Of a DNA stretch of 10,152 bases, positions 1 to 5,057 are shown in pieces. The stretch lies in NCBI GenBank assembly GCA_947630155.1, contig CANRGM010000038.1, positions 1-10,152 on the forward strand. Direction: 5' to 3'. The stretch comes from an uncultured Clostridia bacterium. GTDB lineage: Bacteria > Bacillota > Clostridia > TANB77 > CAG-508. How positions within the stretch are numbered: position 1 is the first letter of the stretch; every line of letters starts with the position of its first letter. The notes below the pieces were generated by a model, which ran no database searches, had not been told where the DNA came from, and saw only the letters and a list, made by a program, of their open reading frames with translations. The position numbers and the translations under genes were made by a program.

Positions 1-129
1 GATTATATTTTAGATGTTTATACTGATAAGGTGGGATTATTGGATATTAAAAAATTAGATAAGTGTTATGAGTATGGGTATCAAGCGGTTATGGAAAATT
101 TGGAAAATATAAAAAATATTTTAAGATGA
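1..129 (+). CDS. C-terminal 42 residues of a truncated gene, possibly patatin-like phospholipase
   Basis: The reading frame is open from the first base of the window and ends at TGA 127-129, so only the last 42 residues are present. The peptide starts DYILDVYTDKVGLLDIKKLD and continues with a CYEYGYQAVMENLENIKNIL helix. The pattern 'hydrophobic strand, then L-D-hydrophobic-K-K-L, then a GY-x-A-x-x-x-N helix' resembles the C-terminal end of bacterial patatin-like (RssA/YlbK-type) phospholipases as I remember them. The catalytic GxSxG and DGG motifs would lie upstream of the window, so this identity is weak. Coding is supported by the low-GC codon use and the abrupt change to a consensus promoter only five bases after the stop. 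No terminator is visible between its stop and that promoter. Confidence 0.6.
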   Translation, partial: DYILDVYTDKVGLLDIKKLDKCYEYGYQAVMENLENIKNILR

Positions 130-134
130 TTTGT

Positions 135-163
135 TTGACATTTGGAAATAAAGTGTGTATAAT
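135..163 (+). promoter_or_regulatory. Perfect consensus SigA promoter for the candidate antitoxin RNA
   Basis: A TTGACA -35 box at 135-140 is followed by exactly 17 bases and a TATAAT -10 box at 158-163. Both hexamers match the SigA/sigma-70 consensus at all positions. Transcription would start at about 170-171. There is no protein gene with a ribosome binding site downstream on this strand, only a short structured stretch ending in a terminator, so the promoter most likely drives a small RNA. It is clearly stronger by sequence than the opposing toxin promoter. Confidence 0.85.
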
Positions 164-167
164 AAAG

Positions 168-204
168 ATAGAAAATGAGAACCGCAGATAATGCGGTTAC
201 CACT
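168..204 (+). repeat. Left copy of a 37/38-bp inverted repeat shared by both RNA 5' ends
   Basis: This stretch starts ATAGAAAATGAGAA and ends TTACCACT. It matches, in opposite orientation, the segment at 403-440: the first 14 bases are identical, GCAGAT in the middle is identical, and the last 8 bases are identical, with substitutions and one length difference between these blocks. Both RNAs of the locus therefore begin with nearly the same sequence. Confidence 0.9.
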
Positions 205-259
205 ATAATGCGAATAACAACACATTTCTACCGGGTAAAGCAGAATGTGTTGTTTTTTT
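170..259 (+). ncRNA. Candidate antisense RNA antitoxin of a type I toxin-antitoxin module
   Basis: The RNA would run from the start site of the consensus promoter (about 170) to the U-tract ending near 259, about 88-90 nt. It contains a 7-bp hairpin (AACCGCA at 180-186, TGCGGTT at 192-198) and then the terminator hairpin. Its 3' end covers the stop codon of the convergent hydrophobic-peptide gene and is complementary to that mRNA's 3' part. It also carries ACCACU at 199-204, which can pair with the GGUGGU part of the toxin ribosome binding region. Short RNA, strong promoter, convergent overlap and a shared terminator region are the known layout of type I modules such as Fst/RNAII and TxpA/RatA. 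Assignment as antitoxin is inference from this layout; no family match was computed. Confidence 0.65.
216..259 (+). terminator. Intrinsic terminator of the antitoxin RNA, overlapping the toxin stop codon
   Basis: AACAACACATT (216-226) pairs perfectly with AATGTGTTGTT (244-254), an 11-bp stem, followed by a run of seven T (253-259). The apical part contains TACCGGGTA with a central CCGG palindrome, a possible kissing-loop contact. On the minus strand the same hairpin lacks a good T-run, so it may stop the toxin transcript only weakly. The toxin stop codon (258-260) falls in the T-run. Confidence 0.85.
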
Positions 260-362
260 AGTCCTTATTAGCTGATATCATAACGATAATTGCAATTAAG
301 GCTATGTTTATTACTATAGAAATATATAGAGCTAAAATTATATATGTAAAAAATTCTATCAT
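258..362 (-). CDS. Small hydrophobic single-span peptide, candidate type I toxin
   Basis: A 34-residue open reading frame (ATG at 360-362, TAA at 258-260) too short for routine ORF calling. The peptide begins MIEFFTYIIL, has an uninterrupted hydrophobic core rich in Ile, Ala, Leu and Val from about residue 4 to 30, and ends in a short polar tail SANKD. That is a single transmembrane helix with a charged C-terminus, the typical form of Fst/TxpA/BsrG-like membrane toxins. The gene has an unusually strong ribosome binding site (GGAGGTGG, 368-375, minus strand), far better than chance for a random ORF. A dedicated upstream promoter, a leader hairpin hiding this site, and a convergent small RNA support a type I toxin. 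Family membership is not proven; it could instead be a small membrane regulator. Toxicity is inferred. Confidence 0.72.
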   Translation of the reverse strand: MIEFFTYIILALYISIVINIALIAIIVMISANKD

Positions 363-366
363 AAAC

Positions 367-408
367 ACCACCTCCAATCCTAGAGTTATACTCTAATTGT
401 GAAGTGGT
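367..408 (-). promoter_or_regulatory. Leader stem-loop sequestering the toxin ribosome binding site
   Basis: In the minus-strand transcript ACCACUUC (401-408) pairs with GAGGUGGU (367-374), CAAU (396-399) with AUUG (375-378), and UAGAGU (390-395) with ACUCUA (381-386), closing an AUA loop. This makes an 18-bp helix interrupted only by one bulged A (400) and two bulged G (379-380), with one G-U pair. The whole GGAGGUGG ribosome binding site is inside the helix, so ribosomes should be excluded from the folded mRNA. Self-inhibiting leaders of this kind are known in type I toxin mRNAs. Confidence 0.75.
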
Positions 409-440
409 AAACTCAACATCTGCTTATTCTCATTTTCTAT
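403..440 (-). repeat. Right copy of the 37/38-bp inverted repeat
   Basis: Read on the minus strand this is ATAGAAAATGAGAA, three bases, GCAGAT, seven bases, TTACCACT, matching 168-204. It forms the 5' leader of the toxin mRNA. Its terminal ACCACT block is the strand that hides the toxin ribosome binding site. Unlike the left copy, the central hairpin (ACCGCA/TGCGGT) is not preserved here. Confidence 0.9.
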
Positions 441-442
441 AA

Positions 443-471
443 CATATACTATATAATTTAATAAATATCAA
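443..471 (-). promoter_or_regulatory. Probable promoter of the toxin mRNA
   Basis: On the minus strand TTGATA (466-471) is followed by 17 bases and TATATG (443-448). Transcription would start at about 437, which corresponds exactly to the predicted start of the opposite RNA relative to the shared 5' repeat. The -10 box is imperfect (4 of 6), so it would be weaker than the antitoxin promoter, as expected for such modules. Confidence 0.5.
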
Positions 472-490
472 GCGAACACATATGATTTCT

Positions 491-1210
491 TTAATTTTCT
501 AATATCTTCTTTGCAAATTCAATATCATTGTCAGTGGCGGTTCTAATGTCTTCTAAAGGATATTTTTCTTTAAGTTCAAGCCATTTATATTTTCCTAAAT
601 CATGATATGGTAGTAGGTCAACTCTTGTAATATGATTAATCGAATTTACAAAATCGCGTAATTTGTATAGATCCTCTTCTTTATCTGTAATGGATGGAAT
701 AATAACTTGTCTAATCCAAATTTCTTTACCAATGGAATCCAAATATTCTATAAATTTTAATTCTTTTTTATTTGAATGACCGACTAAATCTTGACAAATT
801 TCATCATTTATTGATTTTATATCAACCAAAAATAAATCTGTTAAATCTATTAAATGTTTTATTTTATCAGTTATATCAACCATACCAGATGTATCTAAAG
901 CTGTTGATATACCAACACTTTTGAGCTTCGTAAATAACTCTATTAGGAAATCCACTTGTAAAAGGGGTTCACCACCACTAGCAGTGACGCCACCATTTGA
1001 TGCAATAAAATAATTTCTATAGCGCATAATTTTATCATAAATTTCATCAACAGTATATTCAGTTCCACATTTTAAATCCCAAGTATCTCTATTATGGCAA
1101 TACTTACATCTTAAGTGGCATCCCTGCATAAATAATATAAATCTAATACCGGGACCATCAACAGCACCCAAAGTCTCAAAAGAGTGTATTCTTCCAACAA
1201 CATTTTCCAT
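491..1210 (-). CDS. pflA: Pyruvate formate-lyase-activating enzyme (radical SAM)
   Basis: A 239-residue radical S-adenosylmethionine protein that generates the glycyl radical on pyruvate formate-lyase in the cytoplasm. The [4Fe-4S] binding motif CxxxCxxC is C31-C35-C38 (GCHLRCKYCHN), and the SAM-contacting SGGEP motif is at about 78-82. The N-terminus (GRIHSFETLGAVDGPGIR) and length match the PflA family (about 240-250 residues). It lies six bases downstream of pflB on the same strand; its probable ribosome binding site GAGAGG (1223-1228) is inside the end of pflB, so the two are co-transcribed and probably translationally linked. The ATG at 1208-1210 gives the standard family N-terminus. No intrinsic terminator is visible after its stop, so transcripts may continue into the small-peptide locus downstream. 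Closely related activases serve other glycyl-radical enzymes, but the adjacent pflB settles the substrate. Confidence 0.96.
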   Translation of the reverse strand: MENVVGRIHSFETLGAVDGPGIRFILFMQGCHLRCKYCHNRDTWDLKCGTEYTVDEIYDKIMRYRNYFIASNGGVTASGGEPLLQVDFLIELFTKLKSVGISTALDTSGMVDITDKIKHLIDLTDLFLVDIKSINDEICQDLVGHSNKKELKFIEYLDSIGKEIWIRQVIIPSITDKEEDLYKLRDFVNSINHITRVDLLPYHDLGKYKWLELKEKYPLEDIRTATDNDIEFAKKILEN

Positions 1211-1216
1211 AACAAA

Positions 1217-3454
1217 TTAAATCCTCTCGTGAATAGTCCTATGAATAACATCCATTTGTTGTTCTCTTGTCAACTTCACAAAATTAACAGCATAACCAGA
1301 AACCCTTATAGTTAATTGCGGATAGTTTTCTGGATGTTCCATTGCATCTTCCAATAGTTGTCTATTGAACACATTTACATTAATATGATGTCCTGTTTGC
1401 ATAAAATATCCATCTATCAAATTCTTCAAATTCTCTATTTGAACATTTTCTTCTTTTCCCAATGTTTGAGGTGTTATAGCAAATGTATATGAAATACCAT
1501 CTGAAGCATATTCAAAAGGTAATTTAGCAATAGTATTCATAACAGCTAATGCACCATTTATATCTCTTCCATGCAATGGGTTTGAACCAGGACCAAAAGG
1601 CTCTCCAGCACGTCTTCCATCAGGAGTATTACCAGTTGCTTTTCCATACACCACATTTGAAGTAATAGTCAAAACAGATAATGTAGGTTTAGAATTTCTA
1701 TAGGTTTGATGTCTCTCTAATTTTTTCATAAATGTTTTAACAAGATTAACAGCAATACTATCTACTCTATCATCATCATTTCCATATTTAGGAAAATCTC
1801 CTTCAACTTCATAATCAACTGCTAAACCAGAGTCATTTCTAATAACTTTTACTTTAGCATATTTTATAGCAGATAAAGAGTCTGCAACTACTGATAAACC
1901 AGCAATTCCACATGCCATTGTTCTATATATATCATTATCATGTAGAGCAAATTCTAATGCTTCATAAGAGTATTTATCATGCATGTAATGAATGATGTTT
2001 AGAGCTTTTATATATATTTTTGCAACATAATCCATCATTGTATCGAATTTTTCCATAACTTCATCATAGTCTAAATATTCAGAAGTAATAGGCTCAAATT
2101 TTGGAGCAACTTGTTTTCCACTATTTTCATCTTTACCACCATTGATTGCATATAATAATGTTTTGGCTAAATTAGCTCTTGCACCAAAGAATTGCATTTG
2201 CTTACCTATTTTCATAGGAGATACACAACATGCTATTCCATAATCATCTCCTAAAGTAATTCTCATTAAATCATCATTTTCGTATTGAATAGCAGATGTT
2301 TTAATTGAAATTTCAGCACAAAATCTTTTGAAGTTTTCTGGTAAATTTTTAGACCATAGAACTGTTAAGTTAGGTTCTGGAGCAGGACCTAGGTTGATTA
2401 AAGAATGTAAAATTCTGAAAGAATTTTTTGTTACTAAAGTTCTACCATCAATTCCCATACCTCCAATACTTTCAGTAACCCAAACTGGATCACCACTGAA
2501 TAATTCATTATATTCAGGAGTACGCAAGAAACGAACTAAACGCAATTTCATAATAAAATGATCCATTAGCTCTTGGGCTTGTTCTTCTGTTAAAACTCCA
2601 TTTTTTAAATCTCTTTCAATGTAAATGTCTAAGAAAGTAGAGGTTCTTCCTAAACTCATAGCAGCACCATTTTGGTCTTTTACAGCTCCTAAATAGCCGA
2701 AGTATAGCCATTGTATAGCTTCTTTTGCATTTGCTGCAGGAACTGAAATATCAAATCCATATTTTGATGCCATTGATTTTAAATCATTTAAAGCCTTTAT
2801 TTGTTCTGAAATTTCTTCTCTATTTCTAATTGTATCAGCAGAAAACTCATCAGGATTCATATTTAATAAATCGTTTTTCTTTTGATTAATCAAATAATCA
2901 ACACCATAAAGTGCTACACGTCTGTAATCACCAATGATTCTTCCACGCCCATAGCCATCAGGTAAACCAGTTAATAGGTGAGAGCTTCTTGCTGCTCGAA
3001 TATCTGGTGTGTATACATCAAAAACACCATCATTATGCGTTTTTCTATATTTTCTATAGATTTCAGAAACCTTTTCGTCAACTGTATAACCATATGCTTC
3101 ACAAGATTTTTCAACTATACGTATTCCGCCATTAGGCATAATTGCACGTTTTAAAGGCTTGTCTGTTTGAAGCCCAACTATTTGCTCTAAATCTTTATCT
3201 ATATAACCTGCTTCAAAGGCATCAACAGCTGAAGGAGTTGAAACATCAGCATCAAGTACTCCGCCTTTTTCATTCTCAAGTTTATATAATTCAAGTATTT
3301 CATTCCATAATTTTTTTGTGTTTTCAGTGGCTCCTGTTAAAAAAGAAGCGTCATCTGTATATGGTGTGTAATTTGCTTGAATAAAATCTCTTACATTTAT
3401 TTCATCTGTCCAGTCCACATCTTTTATAAAGCCATCCCATTGTTTAAAATTCAT
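1217..3454 (-). CDS. pflB: Formate C-acetyltransferase (pyruvate formate-lyase)
   Basis: A 745-residue glycyl-radical enzyme converting pyruvate and CoA to acetyl-CoA and formate, a central step in anaerobic sugar fermentation. The active-site cysteine pair is C409-C410 in GIACCVSPMK (equivalent to C418/C419 of the E. coli enzyme), and the glycyl-radical loop RVSGYAV near the C-terminus places the radical at G720. The adjacent cysteine pair and the PDGYGRGRIIGDYRRVALYG segment separate it from glycerol/diol dehydratases and other family members. Length is near the usual 740-760. The ATG at 3452-3454 has an AAGGAGG site (3463-3469) eight bases upstream. It is the first gene of pflB-pflA and is driven by the promoter at 3502-3530. 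No truncation or missing catalytic residue is seen. Confidence 0.98.
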   Translation of the reverse strand: MNFKQWDGFIKDVDWTDEINVRDFIQANYTPYTDDASFLTGATENTKKLWNEILELYKLENEKGGVLDADVSTPSAVDAFEAGYIDKDLEQIVGLQTDKPLKRAIMPNGGIRIVEKSCEAYGYTVDEKVSEIYRKYRKTHNDGVFDVYTPDIRAARSSHLLTGLPDGYGRGRIIGDYRRVALYGVDYLINQKKNDLLNMNPDEFSADTIRNREEISEQIKALNDLKSMASKYGFDISVPAANAKEAIQWLYFGYLGAVKDQNGAAMSLGRTSTFLDIYIERDLKNGVLTEEQAQELMDHFIMKLRLVRFLRTPEYNELFSGDPVWVTESIGGMGIDGRTLVTKNSFRILHSLINLGPAPEPNLTVLWSKNLPENFKRFCAEISIKTSAIQYENDDLMRITLGDDYGIACCVSPMKIGKQMQFFGARANLAKTLLYAINGGKDENSGKQVAPKFEPITSEYLDYDEVMEKFDTMMDYVAKIYIKALNIIHYMHDKYSYEALEFALHDNDIYRTMACGIAGLSVVADSLSAIKYAKVKVIRNDSGLAVDYEVEGDFPKYGNDDDRVDSIAVNLVKTFMKKLERHQTYRNSKPTLSVLTITSNVVYGKATGNTPDGRRAGEPFGPGSNPLHGRDINGALAVMNTIAKLPFEYASDGISYTFAITPQTLGKEENVQIENLKNLIDGYFMQTGHHINVNVFNRQLLEDAMEHPENYPQLTIRVSGYAVNFVKLTREQQMDVIHRTIHERI

Positions 3455-3501
3455 AATAATAGCCTCCTTAAAATTATATGTTATTATATTTTCCGTAGCT
3501 G

Positions 3502-3530
3502 ATTATACTATAATTAAAAATGCATTTCAA
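3502..3530 (-). promoter_or_regulatory. SigA promoter of the pflBA operon
   Basis: On the minus strand TTGAAA (3525-3530) is followed by 17 bases and a perfect TATAAT (3502-3507). The start site would be near 3495, giving a leader of about 40 nt that ends in AAGGAGG before pflB. No clear Rex-type inverted repeat was seen around it. Confidence 0.8.
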
Positions 3531-3534
3531 CCAT

Positions 3535-3589
3535 AAAAAATCTTATAAAACTTATTATGTACAAAATAATAAATTTTATAAGATTTTTT
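3535..3589 (-). terminator. A/T-rich intrinsic terminator after the XRE regulator
   Basis: A 16-bp perfect stem (AAAAAATCTTATAAAA at 3535-3550 with TTTTATAAGATTTTTT at 3574-3589) is extended inside by TTATTA/TAATAA (3552-3557 with 3567-3572). On the minus strand the 3' arm ends in six T. The hairpin touches the stop codon of the XRE gene (3589-3591), and ends just before the pfl promoter, so it insulates pflBA from the regulator. Its plus-strand reading also ends in seven T, so it may act both ways. Confidence 0.75.
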
Positions 3590-3915
3590 TAATCTTCTTG
3601 TATTATAGTTTTTGCGATTTTGTAAATTAATTTTTGTTTATCTGCCGGACAATTACTTAAAATTTCGTTAAATTCGGAAATTAAATAGTGTTCTGAAGTA
3701 CTTGCTGTACCATTTAAAATGTAACCTTCTGATACTCCTAAAATATTACAAATTTGACTTAGTCTCTTTAAGTTAATATGTGATAGTCCGCGTTCAATTC
3801 TACTTAAGAATGCTACAGAAACTTCTAGTTGTTCTGCTAAATTTTCTTGTGTCATTTTTTTATCAAGTCTTGCTCTTTTTAATCTATGTCCAATTACTGC
3901 GAAATCTAAAGCCAT
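3589..3915 (-). CDS. XRE/Cro-CI family helix-turn-helix transcriptional regulator
   Basis: A 108-residue DNA-binding protein. Residues about 8-62 form an HTH_3/XRE domain: IGHRLKRARLDKKMTQENLA, then EVSVAFLSRIERG as the recognition helix region, and LKRLSQICNILGV closing the five-helix fold. The remaining tail (about 75-108, EFNEILSNCPADKQKLIYKI) is helical and may dimerise. There is no peptidase, metal-binding or transmembrane segment. The ATG at 3913-3915 has AAAGGAG (3924-3930) eight bases upstream. It stands alone with its own terminator, between pflBA and the 6S-like RNA/hydrogenase operon. Regulation of either neighbour is possible but not shown; this small class of regulator is common in Clostridia and many members have unknown targets. 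Confidence 0.92.
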   Translation of the reverse strand: MALDFAVIGHRLKRARLDKKMTQENLAEQLEVSVAFLSRIERGLSHINLKRLSQICNILGVSEGYILNGTASTSEHYLISEFNEILSNCPADKQKLIYKIAKTIIQED

Positions 3916-3936
3916 TATATCAACTCCTTTGAAAAA

Positions 3937-3965
3937 TTTATAGCATTAGTTGTCGAATTTTTACA
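3937..3965 (-). promoter_or_regulatory. Possible promoter of the XRE gene
   Basis: On the minus strand an extended -10 element, TG-C-TATAAA (TATAAA at 3937-3942), lies 17 bases after a poor -35, TGTAAA (3960-3965). The start site would be close to 3930, giving a very short leader that begins at the ribosome binding site. The rest of the upstream DNA to about 4088 is A/T-rich with no other convincing signal. Confidence 0.35.
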
Positions 3966-4088
3966 GAAACTACTGCATAAAATTTAACCCACTGCTAAAG
4001 ATATAATAATATTATTTTGGTAAAAGTTATAATTTTGTAGAAGACTATTTTAATTTAATTGCTTTAAATAATGTTACAGTTTAGGTGA

Positions 4089-4118
4089 TTAAAATTCTTG
4101 TGATTTTAGTATTATAAT
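4089..4118 (+). promoter_or_regulatory. Promoter of the 6S-like RNA
   Basis: A perfect TATAAT (4113-4118) lies seven bases upstream of the predicted 5' end of the structured RNA. The -35 is weak: TTAAAA at 4089-4094 with an 18-base spacer. There is no open reading frame between it and the structured region. Confidence 0.5.
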
Positions 4119-4124
4119 ATGTTG

Positions 4125-4310
4125 CCGAGAGAAATAAAATAATAAAAATTTCTGAAAACGTAATCTTCGGGTCTAACAGTTTCTAAGCATACACCCTTGA
4201 GCCGCTCCGATGGATTTGAGACACGCACCCTCAAGTAGTGTATTGCAAGAAACTGTAAGACCCTGCGTTAACATTTTCAGAAATTTTTATTTTTATTATT
4301 TTATTTCTCC
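4125..4310 (+). ncRNA. ssrS: Structured RNA, probable 6S RNA
   Basis: About 185 nt fold into one long irregular hairpin. The closing stem pairs 4129-4148 with 4290-4309 (20 bp) and 4149-4158 with 4274-4283 (10 bp), with six extra bases (4284-4289) on the 3' side. A large internal loop follows (4159-4168 opposite 4264-4273). Above it GGGTCT-A-ACAGTTTCT (4169-4184) pairs with AGAAACTGT-A-AGACCC (4248-4263), then ATACAC (4189-4194) with GTGTAT (4238-4243) and CTTGAG (4196-4201) with CTCAAG (4230-4235), leaving a terminal region with a small TCC/GGA hairpin. A long closing stem, a central bubble and a terminal arm are the hallmark of 6S RNA, which mimics an open promoter and binds the SigA holoenzyme. 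Local strings such as CCCTTGAGCCG and CCCTGCG...CAT recall conserved 6S positions as I remember them from E. coli. No coding ORF is present. The strand is chosen from the upstream TATAAT and these motifs; ends are approximate. Confidence 0.68.
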
Positions 4311-4397
4311 GAGTGAATGTGTTGATTTAGGGGGAAATTTTAAGTGTGTGAATTGTGAGTAAATAATAATAACTTGTATAAAAATGTCGAAAAATGT

Positions 4398-4425
4398 TTG
4401 TATTAAAAAAGTCTTGTGATATAAT
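4398..4425 (+). promoter_or_regulatory. Promoter of the hydCBA operon (extended -10)
   Basis: A perfect TATAAT (4420-4425) is preceded by TGA, giving the extended -10 form TGnTATAAT. A partial -35, TTGTAT (4398-4403), lies 16 bases upstream. The start site would be near 4432, leaving a leader of about 50 nt before hydC. The DNA from 4311 to 4397 shows no gene, terminator or clear Rex-type operator. A second TATAAT at 4443-4448 lacks a -35. Confidence 0.6.
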
Positions 4426-4484
4426 TCAAATTGATACTATATTATAATTTTAAAAATATATTTATAATCAAGGAGGAAAAGTAT

Positions 4485-4991
4485 ATGAATGAATGCAAAT
4501 GTGGAAATTCTAAAGAAAATTTGGAATTGAAAGAAATTTTAAAAAAATATGAGAAAGATAAGAGTAATTTGATACAGATTTTGAATCAGGTACAAGAAAA
4601 ATATGGTTATATTTCAACAGAAGCACAAAAAGAAATATCAGAATACTTAGGTATTTCAATGGCAGAAGTGTATGGTGTAATAACATTCTATTCTAGATTT
4701 ACTTTGAAACCTAAGGGAAAATATAATATAGCTGTTTGTTTAGGAACTGCGTGTTTTGTTAAGGGGTCAGAAAAAGTTTTAGATAAGGTTAAAGAAATTT
4801 TAAAAATAGATGTGGGTCAAACTACAGAGAATGGGTTATTTTCAATAGAAGCTACAAGATGTGTAGGAGCATGTGGATTGGCGCCAGTGTTTACTGTTAA
4901 TGATGAAGTGTATGGTAAAGCTACTCCAGAAATGGTTGAAAGTATAATTAAGAGAATTAGGGAAGAAGAAAATAGTGTTGCAGAAAAATAA
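4485..4991 (+). CDS. hydC: NuoE-like [2Fe-2S] subunit of NAD(P)H-dependent [FeFe]-hydrogenase
   Basis: A 168-residue thioredoxin-like [2Fe-2S] ferredoxin subunit, homologous to NuoE of complex I. After an N-terminal helical region (about 15-75, with ILNQVQEKYGYIS and the typical VYGVITFYSRF), the cluster ligands are C85 and C90 (VCLGTACFVKG) and C126 and C130 (TRCVGACGLAPV), the standard family pattern. In HydABC enzymes it passes electrons between the flavin subunit HydB and HydA in the cytoplasm. The ATG at 4485 is chosen because AAGGAGG (4470-4476) is eight bases upstream; an in-frame ATG at 4431 has no such site and lies at the predicted transcription start. The short N-terminal MNECKCGNS carries two additional cysteines of unknown use. 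First gene of hydC-hydB-hydA. Confidence 0.95.
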   Translation: MNECKCGNSKENLELKEILKKYEKDKSNLIQILNQVQEKYGYISTEAQKEISEYLGISMAEVYGVITFYSRFTLKPKGKYNIAVCLGTACFVKGSEKVLDKVKEILKIDVGQTTENGLFSIEATRCVGACGLAPVFTVNDEVYGKATPEMVESIIKRIREEENSVAEK

Positions 4992-5057
4992 TATTATTTG
5001 ATTGGTTTAAGAAAGATAAAATGATTGAATAAATAAAGAAAATCAAGGAGGTTCTGT

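Noticed and set aside
175..261. A 28-codon plus-strand ORF (starting MRTADNAVTTIMR) spanning nearly the whole candidate antitoxin RNA
   Set aside because: It has no ribosome binding site, starts about five bases after the predicted transcription start, and reads through the terminator hairpin and its T-run to a stop at the very end. RNA structure explains the sequence better than coding.
2328..2561. Plus-strand ORFs inside pflB (also 3142-3384)
   Set aside because: They are antisense shadows of a strongly conserved gene, with no recognisable protein features or ribosome binding sites.
4125..4310. The long inverted repeat read as a MITE or transposon remnant
   Set aside because: The arms continue as several nested helices with matched mismatches and a bubble, there is a promoter just upstream, and no clear target-site duplication flanks it. 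A structured RNA fits better.
4431..4484. Upstream ATG extending HydC by 18 residues (MILYYNFKNIF...)
   Set aside because: It coincides with the predicted transcription start, has no ribosome binding site, and the extension is A/T-rich leader sequence containing the real AAGGAGG site.
4311..4484. Search for a Rex-type operator or riboswitch in the hydCBA leader
   Set aside because: No TTGTTAA...TTAACAA-like palindrome and no recognisable riboswitch core was found; only the promoter is supported.
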